From Massilia sp. YIM B02763 (lineage in GTDB: Bacteria; Pseudomonadota; Gammaproteobacteria; Burkholderiales; Burkholderiaceae_D), in the NCBI RefSeq assembly GCF_030412015.1, contig NZ_JASNRD010000002.1, forward strand, positions 309,095-373,094: 64,000 bases of DNA, in the 5' to 3' direction. A program made the position numbers and the translations under genes. The notes beneath the pieces were generated by a model that saw nothing but the letters and a program-made list of their open reading frames with translations, did no database searches and was not told the origin of the DNA. This document shows positions 23,584 through 32,893 of this stretch, in pieces (the first letter of the stretch is position 1; the number at the start of each line of letters is the position of its first letter).

Positions 23584-24176
23584 TCGAATACTCCAATATT
23601 GAGCTGCTGAACCTGGTTCAGCGGCAGGTAGGTCAGGGTCATGACGGGCGGCGCGATCGCCTCCACGCGCCAGGTGCCGTCGATGACGTCCTTGTCGTGC
23701 ACGACGTAGGTACGCTCGCCGCGCGCCAGGTAGACTTCCCAGATGCCGTCGCCCACCGACTTGCCGATGAAGGAGAACGGCAGCGCCGGCGCGACCGGTG
23801 GCGGCGGAGCTGCCGGCGGCGGCGGCGGGGGTGGCGGCGGCGTCCAGTCCTGGCGTCCGAACGGGCCGGGGCCATTGTCGCCCGCGCCGAAGCGCGCGTC
23901 GCTGTCGCCGATCAGCGTATCGCGCGGGACCAGCGCCAGGATCTGCTGCGCCGGGGTTGCGCCATCCGCGCCATCCGCCGCGGGCCGTGCCGGCGCCGGG
24001 GCTGCGGCAGCGGCCGGCGCTGCCGCGGGAACCGCTACGGCAGGCGCCGCCGGGCGCGCGGGACGCTCGACCGCTTCCGCCACCTCGCTGTCCGGGCTGC
24101 GGTCGCCGAACGCGACCAGCAGAACGGCGCCGACCAGGGCCGCGCCCAGCGCGACGTGGCGCACGCGCGGGTTCAC
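23580..24176 (-). CDS. PilP/GspC-like periplasmic linker
   Basis: 198 residues from a GTG at 24176 overlapping the upstream TGA (GTGA). One N-terminal membrane segment (about 8-22), an Ala/Pro linker with a nine-Pro run, and a C-terminal domain (about 125-195: LPFSFIGKSVGDGIWEVYLARG and on) like the HR domain of GspC/PilP. This part would join the inner-membrane platform to the secretin encoded next. Frame and position are firm; family assignment is by pattern. Confidence 0.75.
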   Translation of the reverse strand: MNPRVRHVALGAALVGAVLLVAFGDRSPDSEVAEAVERPARPAAPAVAVPAAAPAAAAAPAPARPAADGADGATPAQQILALVPRDTLIGDSDARFGAGDNGPGPFGRQDWTPPPPPPPPPAAPPPPVAPALPFSFIGKSVGDGIWEVYLARGERTYVVHDKDVIDGTWRVEAIAPPVMTLTYLPLNQVQQLNIGVFD

Positions 24177-24862
24177 GGCGTGGCTCCCGCCGGCGTCGCG
24201 CTGCCCGCGCCGGCCGCGCCGGCCATGTTGGCGGCGGCGGCGTCGCCGTCGCGCAGGTACAGCGTCAGGCGCAGGCGCGCTTCCACGGCCGTGTCGCCGA
24301 TCGCCTCGCGGCGGAAGCTGATGTCGTCCAGCGCCGCGAACGGGATCGCGCGCAGCGCCGCCATGGCGAACTGCCAGATCGCCGCGTAGCTGCCCTTGAC
24401 GGGCAGGTTGACCTGGTAGGTCGTCACCCCCGCGTTGCGGTCGCGGGCCGCCTTGTACTCGCCCTGGCGCAGCGTCAGGCCGGCTTGCTGCGCCAGCGCG
24501 AACAGGGTCTTGACTTGCTGCTCGGCATGGCGGCGCTCGCCCAGCGTGCCGTAGAAGGCGGCCAGGTTGTCCTGTTCCGGCATCGCCTTGGCACGCTGCG
24601 CGGCGGCGGCCGCGTCTTCCTCGCGGGCGGCGCGCACGGCGGCGGCCGCGGCGGCGGCGCGGGCCGCCGCCTGCGCCTCGCTGCGCGCCTGGAAGGCTGC
24701 GCGTTCGCGTTCCAGGCCGGTGCGCGCCACGGCCACCCAGGCCAGCGCGCCGGCCAGCGCGGCGACCAGCAGCCAGGCGCCGACGACCAGCGGATTGGCG
24801 CGCATCAGGACCAGGCGCAGGCGCAGGCCGGGCGAGGCGGCGGCAGGCTGCTGGATGCTCAT
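24173..24862 (-). CDS. PilO/GspM-like inner-membrane platform protein
   Basis: 229 residues. One membrane segment (about 28-48), an Ala-rich coiled coil (about 55-95), then a ferredoxin-like periplasmic part (YQVNLPVKGSYAAIWQFA). This matches the PilO layout. The ATG overlaps the upstream stop (ATGA). It probably pairs with the PilN-like protein encoded before it. Confidence 0.75.
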   Translation of the reverse strand: MSIQQPAAASPGLRLRLVLMRANPLVVGAWLLVAALAGALAWVAVARTGLERERAAFQARSEAQAAARAAAAAAAVRAAREEDAAAAAQRAKAMPEQDNLAAFYGTLGERRHAEQQVKTLFALAQQAGLTLRQGEYKAARDRNAGVTTYQVNLPVKGSYAAIWQFAMAALRAIPFAALDDISFRREAIGDTAVEARLRLTLYLRDGDAAAANMAGAAGAGSATPAGATP

Positions 24863-25401
24863 GGCGCAGCCCTCCACTGCGCATCGACCTGGAAGCGGAT
24901 GGGCCGGTTCGGGTCCTGCTCGTTGATCTCGTGGCGCGCCAGGGCGACGGCGTCGAACCAGTCGAGCCGCTGCAGCGCCTCGACGTAGGCGATCATGTCG
25001 TCGCTGCCCTTGGCTTCGGCGGTGATGCGCAGGCTGCGCTTCTTCGCATCCGGTTCCAGCGCCAGCAGCGCCACCGTCGGCGGCGTGGCCGCCTGGACGG
25101 CGTCGTGCAGGCCGCGCCACGGCAGGTTCAGTTGCAGCACGGCGGCGTTCACGGCGCCCGCCTGGGCAGCCGGCACCGGCGCGGGCGGGGCCTTCGGCCT
25201 GGGCGCCTCGGCGCGGGTGCGCGCCTCGACCTGTTCGACGCGCCGCTCGTGCTCGCGCAATTCCTCGCGATAGTGCAGCGCGGACGTCGCCAGCGGCACG
25301 ACCAGGACCAGCGCAGCGGCGATGGCGCTCCAGGCATGCGGCGCGCGGAACAGCGCGCGGCGCAGGCCGGGCGGCGCGAAATCGATGCGGACCTTCTTCA
25401 T
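24859..25401 (-). CDS. PilN-like inner-membrane platform protein
   Basis: 180 residues. Short cytoplasmic N-terminus, one membrane segment (about 25-43), a coiled coil, and a periplasmic domain with LDWFDAVALARHEINEQDP. PilN-type layout. The ATG overlaps the upstream stop (ATGA). Confidence 0.75.
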   Translation of the reverse strand: MKKVRIDFAPPGLRRALFRAPHAWSAIAAALVLVVPLATSALHYREELREHERRVEQVEARTRAEAPRPKAPPAPVPAAQAGAVNAAVLQLNLPWRGLHDAVQAATPPTVALLALEPDAKKRSLRITAEAKGSDDMIAYVEALQRLDWFDAVALARHEINEQDPNRPIRFQVDAQWRAAP

Positions 25402-26235
25402 GGCGCCCTCCCCGTCAGCGCCAGGCGCGCGCTGTCCGGCCACAGCGGATCGGTCTCGTCCTCGAACAGCGTGCAGGCGAACTTCAGGCGCCCGGCGCTG
25501 CTGGCCCAGCCCCGCGGCGCCGGGCCGCAGATCTGCAGGCGCTCGGGCCGGCCCAGGCCCACGCGCAGCGCCTCGCGCGCCACGTGGCCTTCGAGCCAGT
25601 CGCGGTCGGCGCCCGCCGGGATCGGGGCGGTGCGCACGGCCGCGAGCTGGCGGCCGTCGTACGCGGCCACGCTCAGCACGCCGCCGTGGACGACGCCAAA
25701 CCAGGCGTTCGGGCGGCGCAGCTTGCGGTACTGGTTCAGCGCGGCGACGAATTGCGGCACGACCTCGACCAGGACGAAGCCGTGGGTGGCGGCCGCCTGC
25801 GCCAGCTGGTCGAGCAACGCCTGCGGCACGGCCGCGGCCAGGAACGGGTGCGCGGCATCCCAGTCGGCGCAGATGCGCCAGCCTGCGGCGCCGCTCCCCG
25901 CACTCGTGCCGAACAGCGCCTGGAAGCGCAGCGCGGCCGCTCCTTCCAGGTCGGCCAAGCGGGTCGCACCCTGCGGCGGCGCCACCTGCCACAGGCGCAC
26001 CAGGTCGTCCGACAGCACCACCGACATGGTCATGCCGCCGACCTCGTGCTCGCCCAGCAGCACGGACAGCGCCACGCCGATCGCGGCCGGATCGGCGCCG
26101 CCGGCGCGCACCTGGCCCAGCAGCAGCGCGCGCTCGTGGCGCCAGGCGCTGGTGCGCACGAGCGCCAGGCCGTCGGGCGCGATGCCCAGGCGCAGCGCGC
26201 GTCCGCGCAGGGGCTTGAGCAGGGAGGAAAAGGGG

Positions 26236-26243
<8 letters not shown>
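25398..26243 (-). CDS. PilM/GspL-like cytoplasmic platform protein
   Basis: 281 residues with no membrane segment, placed just before the PilN-like gene as in pilMNOP. The sequence is diverged: clear actin-fold phosphate motifs are not seen, and it is shorter than PilM (about 350). It may link the ATPase to the inner-membrane ring. It overlaps the gspE end by eight bases. Assignment rests mainly on gene order. Confidence 0.6.
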
Positions 26244-27983
<1,740 letters not shown>

Positions 27984-27987
<4 letters not shown>

Positions 27988-29174
27988 GACATGTCTCCGG
28001 CAAGGTCGAAGATCGGCATGTACAGCAGGACCACGATGGCGCCCACCACCAGCCCGATGGCCGCCATCAGCAGGGGTTCGAAGGTGCGCGTGAAGCGGTC
28101 GATCCAGCGCCCGATCTCGCCGTCGTAGAAGGCGGCCGAGCGGGTCAGCATCGGTCCCATGTCGCCGGTGCGCTCGCCCACGCGCAGCATGCGCAGCGAG
28201 ATCGGCGTGGTCAGGCCGTTGGCCTCGAAGGCATCCGACAGCGGACGGCCCGACTCGACCGCCGCCCGCGCCGCGCGCAAGCCGGCGGCCAGGCCCGGCG
28301 AGACCATGCCCTGCACCGTGTCGATGGCGGAGACGATCGTGATGCCGCCTTCGTTGAGCATGCCCAGGGTCAGGTACAGGCGCGACAATTCGTAGATGCG
28401 CGCGCGTTCGCCGATGCCGGGCAGGCGCGCCAGCAGGCGCGCCGCGCCGCCTTGCCGCAGCGTGCGCCGCACCGACCACGCGATGGCGGCGGCCACGGCG
28501 GCGAAGCCCAGCAGCAGCGGCACCGTATGGTTGCCGGCGAACTGGCCCCACTCCAGCATCATGCGCGACATCAGGGGCAGGCTGCGGCCCGCGCCCTGGT
28601 ACACCTCGGCGAAGCGCGGCACGACATAGGACATCAGGAACAGGCTGACGCCGCCCCCGACGCACAGCAGGATCACGGGATAGATCGAGGCGCTGACGAT
28701 CTTGGCGCGCACCGTGTCGATGCGCTGCTGGTATTCGATATAGCGTTCGAGCGCGCGCGGCAGGTCGCTGGTGCCTTCGGCGGCGCGCACGATGCCGACG
28801 TACAGCGGCGGGAACAGCGCCGGCTGCTCGGCCAGCACGCCGGAAAAGCGCTTGCCTTCGCGCAGGCCGGCCAGCAGGCGTTCCAGCACGCCGCGGGTGG
28901 CCGGCACGGCTTCCTTCTCCAGCAGCGCTTCCAGGCCCTCGACGATGCCCAGGCCCGCCGTCAGCAGCGCCAGCAATTCCTGGCTGAACAGCACCAGCGA
29001 CAGCTTGCCCTTGCCGCCGGCGCCGCGCAGCAAGGGCGCGCGCGCCGGGGCGATGGCGCTGACGTACAGGCCGCGCGCCTCGACCTGGCGCCGCGCGTCC
29101 GCCTCGTCGGGGGCGTCGACCAGCACGCTGGCGATGCTCATGTCGGGCGCGAGGGTACGTACCGCAAACTGCAT
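27984..29174 (-). CDS. GspF/PilC-type inner-membrane platform protein
   Basis: 396 residues. Two GspF domains (about 65-190 and 265-390) and three membrane segments. Motifs such as SQELLALLTAGLGIVEGLEAL and RVGERTGDMGPML are typical. The ATG at 29174 has no clear ribosome site; the frame extends upstream but the family N-terminus (MQFAVRTLAP) fits here. It lies 68 bases after gspG. Confidence 0.92.
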
Positions 29175-29242
29175 GGGAAGGAAAACCGCAGGGAGGTGGA
29201 TGAAGGCAAAGGGTGTTACCCGGAGCTGATGACTGGGAGCGG

Positions 29243-29686
29243 TTACTGGGAACTGATGTCGGCGTTGTCGCCTTCGCCGCCCGGCTGGCCGTCCTTGCCG
29301 AGCGAGAGCACCTCGTACTCGGCCTTCGTGCCCGGGGCGCGATACTGGTAAGTATGGCCCCAGGGATCGACGGGCACACCTTTCTTCAGGTAGGGTCCGT
29401 TCCATTTGGCGGCAGCCGTCGGCGGTGCCGTCATCAGGGCGTTCAGGCCTTCCTCGGTGGTCGGATAGCGGCCGACGTCGAGGCGGAAGGTGTCCAGCGA
29501 CTTCTCGAACGCCTCGATCTGGGCGCGCGCCACGGTGACCTCGGACTTGCCGAGCTGGGAGAAATACTTCGGACCGACGTAGGCGGCCAGCAAGCCGATG
29601 ATCACGATCACCACCAGCAGTTCGAGCAGCGTGAAGCCTGCGTGGCGGGAACGGGCGGCGACGCGCTGATTCTGCATTCGATACAT
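29243..29686 (-). CDS. Major pseudopilin GspG
   Basis: 147 residues. The ATG at 29686 has AGGAG seven bases upstream, so the in-frame start at 29725 is rejected. Cleavage site RHAG/FTLLELLVV with Glu at +5. The C-terminal half has the GspG calcium-loop region (RYPTTEEGLNALMT and PVDPWGHTYQYRAPG). First gene of the secretion-like operon; the strong ribosome site fits a major subunit. Confidence 0.93.
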   Translation of the reverse strand: MYRMQNQRVAARSRHAGFTLLELLVVIVIIGLLAAYVGPKYFSQLGKSEVTVARAQIEAFEKSLDTFRLDVGRYPTTEEGLNALMTAPPTAAAKWNGPYLKKGVPVDPWGHTYQYRAPGTKAEYEVLSLGKDGQPGGEGDNADISSQ

Positions 29687-29725
29687 CAAACTGCTCCTTA
29701 TTGCCCTAATGTAAAGCTTTGGCAC

Positions 29726-30189
29726 AGGCTACCATGCTCCGGAAGACGGCCACAATGTTTTTATGCAACCAGAAAACCATTGTCGCATTTCCTTCATCGG
29801 CTTGCCTGCGAGCTGACGCAATATCACGTCGACGCCGAATGCGGGGCTAGCCATTCCGACAAGCGAAACGCCTGTTTTTCATTGCGCTTCGGAAATATGT
29901 AAATTTGCGTATTTTCTTGCCTGGAAACTGTTTTTTGGCTTCGCGCAAGCCATTTCTCATCAAATCTGCCAATTCACGCTGGCACGTCGTCGGCGCGCCA
30001 CATTGTTTCTCTACCACATCAAAAATTTCTTTGAGGATACTTCATCTATCTTCGTACATCTGTATCCATCTGTCTCCAAATGTCTTTCAAAAATATAATA
30101 TTTGCACGAAATTAACGAAAAAAAAAATTCCCATAGGAAAAATCGATGCCTACAATAGCTCATCCGTGAACGCAGTCCCTCTCCGAATC
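29726..30189. promoter_or_regulatory. AT-rich divergent intergenic region
   Basis: 464 bases clearly richer in A and T than the rest of the window, between gspG (minus) and a small lipoprotein gene (plus). No convincing gene lies here. A possible promoter for the lipoprotein is TTCCCA (30128-30133) and TACAAT (30151-30156) with 17 bases between. A stretch with repeated CATCT/TGTCT steps lies at 30040-30090, and a run of ten A near 30117-30127. Such composition is common at surface-gene promoters and H-NS-like targets; that reading is inference. Confidence 0.45.
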
Positions 30190-30447
30190 ATGAAAAATCT
30201 TGCCCTCCGCCTCGCCTTCGGTTTCACCTTTGCCGCTTCCCTCGCCGCCTGCGGTTCCGGTGTCGAGGACGCGCAGCAGCTCCAGACCGCCGCCGCCGTG
30301 CAGGCCAACGTCGCCGTCGTCGCGGCGAACAGCCCGGCCCCGGATTGCGCCGCCGACGGCTGCAAGGGCCTGCGCATCATCGACGCCAATGCCGAGGTCT
30401 ATCGCTACGAAGCGATGCGTCGCGCCGCCGCCGAGCCGCAGGGCTGA
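30190..30447 (+). CDS. Small lipoprotein, unknown function
   Basis: 85 residues. Signal peptide with lipobox LAAC (Cys about residue 19), then a short Ala/Val-rich region and two Cys in DCAADGCKG. No ribosome site is obvious. No family recognised. It overlaps the 3' end of the convergent LuxR-type gene by 43 bases. Codon use looks like that of real genes here, but the gene is not certain. Confidence 0.55.
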   Translation: MKNLALRLAFGFTFAASLAACGSGVEDAQQLQTAAAVQANVAVVAANSPAPDCAADGCKGLRIIDANAEVYRYEAMRRAAAEPQG

Positions 30448-31301
30448 CTCCCAGCCTCACGGCGCCCGGCCGCATCCGGGTCGAGGCGCCATGGCTGCAC
30501 GTTTTCCAGCAGCCGCAATTCCATGCAGCGGGCCAGCGCATGCGCCCGGTTGGCGACGCCCAGGGTCCGGTAGATACGCTGCAGGTGATTCTTGACGGTC
30601 AGCGCGCTGATCCCCAGGATCCGTCCCATCTCTTCATTGCTCTTCCCCTCCCTGAGCCAGCCGACGATTTCCGTCTCGCGCGCGCTCAGGCTGCGCGCCG
30701 GCGCCGCGATGCCGTCCGTGCGCAGCGCCGGCAGGCGCGCGAGCGCCAGGTGCAGGTGCGGCACCAGCAGTTCGAGGAAATAGGCATGGCGCCCGTTCGG
30801 CCGCATCGGCAGGCCGAGCAGCAGGAACACGCTGCCGCCCTCGCTCGTCTGGCCGGTGCCGTGCACCAGCACGTTGTCGAATCCCAGCAGGCCCAGCTCG
30901 CCGCTGAAGGCCTGCAAGCCCCCGCCGCCATCCGGGCGGGCGAAATCCGCCAGCGCCGGCAGCCGCGCGCCCTGCGTGCAGTGGCGCGCAATGCGCAGCA
31001 GCAGGCCGTCGCGCGGATCGCGCAGCGCCTGCGCCACGCGCGCGTCGAGTACCGTGCCGTGCAGGCATTCCAGTCTCAGCAAGCCTCCGCCGGGTCCGAA
31101 CCGCAGGCAGGCCAGCACCTGGTGCGGCAACAGCGCCTGCAGCTGGCCCTGCGACCACAGGAACAGCTGGCCCACGCTCGCCACCCGCAAGCCGGACTCG
31201 ATCGCGCGCAGCAGGTATTCCTGCTCCAGGCGGCTCAGGATGACGACGCCGTCCATCGGCGCGTCCGCATCGGCCAGGGTTCCCCGCATCCCGTCGCTCA
31301 T
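30405..31301 (-). CDS. LuxR-family regulator, EpsA-like
   Basis: 298 residues. N-terminal region (about 1-215) like the EpsA-type regulators of XrtB exopolysaccharide loci, and a C-terminal LuxR helix-turn-helix (SLSARETEIVGWLREGKSNE to RAHALAR, about 215-270). It lies eight bases after the response regulator gene, so they are likely co-transcribed. Probable controller of the Eps locus. The C-terminal 25 residues after the HTH are less typical. EpsA identity is by pattern and context. Confidence 0.75.
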   Translation of the reverse strand: MSDGMRGTLADADAPMDGVVILSRLEQEYLLRAIESGLRVASVGQLFLWSQGQLQALLPHQVLACLRFGPGGGLLRLECLHGTVLDARVAQALRDPRDGLLLRIARHCTQGARLPALADFARPDGGGGLQAFSGELGLLGFDNVLVHGTGQTSEGGSVFLLLGLPMRPNGRHAYFLELLVPHLHLALARLPALRTDGIAAPARSLSARETEIVGWLREGKSNEEMGRILGISALTVKNHLQRIYRTLGVANRAHALARCMELRLLENVQPWRLDPDAAGRREAGSQPCGSAAARRIAS

Positions 31302-31308
31302 GCCGCGC

Positions 31309-32013
31309 TCATGCCGCGCCACCGTGCTGCCACGCGACGAAGCGGTAGCCGGTGCCGCGCACGGTCTCGATGTGCTGCTCGTGCCCGCTCGCCTGCAGCG
31401 CACTGCGCAGGCGGCCGACGTGGGTGTCGACCGTGCGTTCGTCCAGCACGGCGTGGCGGCCCCATACCTTGTCCAGCAATTGCGAGCGGGTGTGCACACG
31501 CTCCGGATGGTGCATCAGGAAGTTCAGCAGGCGGAATTCGACGGGGCCCAGCGCCACCTGGCGCGTTCCCGCCGTCACGCGCTGGGTGCTCGGCTCGAGA
31601 CGCAGCCCCGCCATCTGCACCGTGTCATGGGCCACGTGCGGGACGCGCCGGCGCAGCACGGCCTGCATGCGCGCCAGCAGTTCGCGCGGATTGAACGGCT
31701 TGGTGAGGTAGTCGTCGGCGCCCGATTCCAGCGCCAGGATCTTGTCGTGCTCGCCGCCGCGGCGCGCGACCATGATGATGGGCAGCGCGCGCGTGGCGTC
31801 GCTGGCGCGCAGGCGGCGGATCAGCGCCTCGCCCGACTCGCGGGGCAAATCCCACTCCAGCAGCAGCATGTCCGGCAGGCCGTCGTCGATGGCCAGCCGG
31901 GCCGATTCGGCATCCATGCAGCTGGCGACCTCGTGGCCGGCGCAGCGCAGGTTCAGTTCCAGCAGCTGGCGGACTGCCGGGTCGGGGTCGACCACGAGGA
32001 TATGTGCTGCCAT
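31309..32013 (-). CDS. OmpR/PhoB-type response regulator with Glu at the phospho-site
   Basis: 234 residues from the ATG at 32013 (MAAHILVVD); a longer frame starts at 32073. Receiver domain (about 1-120) and winged-helix DNA-binding domain (about 135-230, ending VRGTGYRFV). The conserved Lys is in LTKPF and the acidic pair in VVDPDP, but the phospho-acceptor Asp is replaced by Glu53 (codon 31855-31857) in DMLLLEWDLP. This change often mimics the phosphorylated state. No histidine kinase is adjacent. Coupled to the EpsA-like gene downstream. Confidence 0.9.
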   Translation of the reverse strand: MAAHILVVDPDPAVRQLLELNLRCAGHEVASCMDAESARLAIDDGLPDMLLLEWDLPRESGEALIRRLRASDATRALPIIMVARRGGEHDKILALESGADDYLTKPFNPRELLARMQAVLRRRVPHVAHDTVQMAGLRLEPSTQRVTAGTRQVALGPVEFRLLNFLMHHPERVHTRSQLLDKVWGRHAVLDERTVDTHVGRLRSALQASGHEQHIETVRGTGYRFVAWQHGGAA

Positions 32014-32312
32014 GGGTGGATCCGGGCTGGTGAATCGGTACGGCGCTGTTGCCGTCGTGAGGTCTGTCTTCACGACAAGAAAATTTTAATATGCACGAAC
32101 GAAAACCAGCTGAACAATATGATTTGGCTTGGGGATTCAGAGCTTTGACGAATAAATCGCCGTGTGCTCGCCGTATGCGGCATGCCTAGGGCGATGCGGG
32201 TGTGCGGGGTGCGAGGCGGCGCGATCGCGCTGCCGGAGGGAGTTGCGGAAACGCTACATGTAGCAACGCCCTGCCCGCACAGGCGGACAGGGCGCGTGGC
32301 CCGATCCGGGAA

Positions 32313-32876
32313 TCAGCGTGCGCGGCGGCGCAGCGTGAAGCCCAGCAGGCCGATGCCCGTGAAGACGCTCAGCAGCGTCGACGGTTCCGGCACGTCGGCG
32401 GCCGGCGTGACCAGGGCGATGTCGCCGGCCGTGACGACGGGTTCCGCGCCCGGCAGCAGGTCGATCTGCGCCGCGCCGGCCACCAGGTAGTCCTGGCCCT
32501 GGGTCAGGTTGACCGCGAAGGTCGTGCCATCGAAGCCGGACGACGGACCGTCGAAGGCGATGTCGAAGCTGAACAGGCCGCCGAACGTCACGGCCTGCCA
32601 CAGCCAGGACTGCGCCGACGACATGCTCAGCGTGCCGTCCACGCCGCCCGTCACGCCGGAGGCGTCCAGCACGTCGCCGAAGGCGCCGCCGAAGTTGCTC
32701 AGGGTCGCGGTCGACAGGTCGGCGCCGGCGCCGGCATACGTCAGTTCCAGGCCACCGTCGCCGCTGAAGCTCTTGGTGCTGATGCTGACGTGGTACATCG
32801 GTCCGGCGAACACGCTGCCGGAGACGAGCGCCAGGGCCAGCAGCGCACGGGAAAACAGGGTCTTGAAGTTCATCAT
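32313..32876 (-). CDS. PEP-CTERM sorting-domain protein
   Basis: 187 residues from the ATG at 32876, which has AAGGA seven bases before; an upstream ATG at 32894 touches the nuclease stop (TGATG) and is the alternative. Signal peptide ending SVFAGP. C-terminal PEP-CTERM tripartite signal: VPEPSTLLSVF, a hydrophobic segment and RRRAR, recognised by exosortase (xrtB at 59981-60934). The body is a beta-rich extracellular domain of unknown role. Probably co-transcribed with the nuclease gene just upstream. Confidence 0.85.
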   Translation of the reverse strand: MMNFKTLFSRALLALALVSGSVFAGPMYHVSISTKSFSGDGGLELTYAGAGADLSTATLSNFGGAFGDVLDASGVTGGVDGTLSMSSAQSWLWQAVTFGGLFSFDIAFDGPSSGFDGTTFAVNLTQGQDYLVAGAAQIDLLPGAEPVVTAGDIALVTPAADVPEPSTLLSVFTGIGLLGFTLRRRAR

Positions 32877-32893
32877 TGCATCATCCTTCGACA

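Noticed and set aside
32268..32292. Hairpin after the first PEP-CTERM gene as a terminator
   Set aside because: GCCCTG/CAGGGC pair but there is no T tract on the minus strand; it may be only an mRNA end structure.
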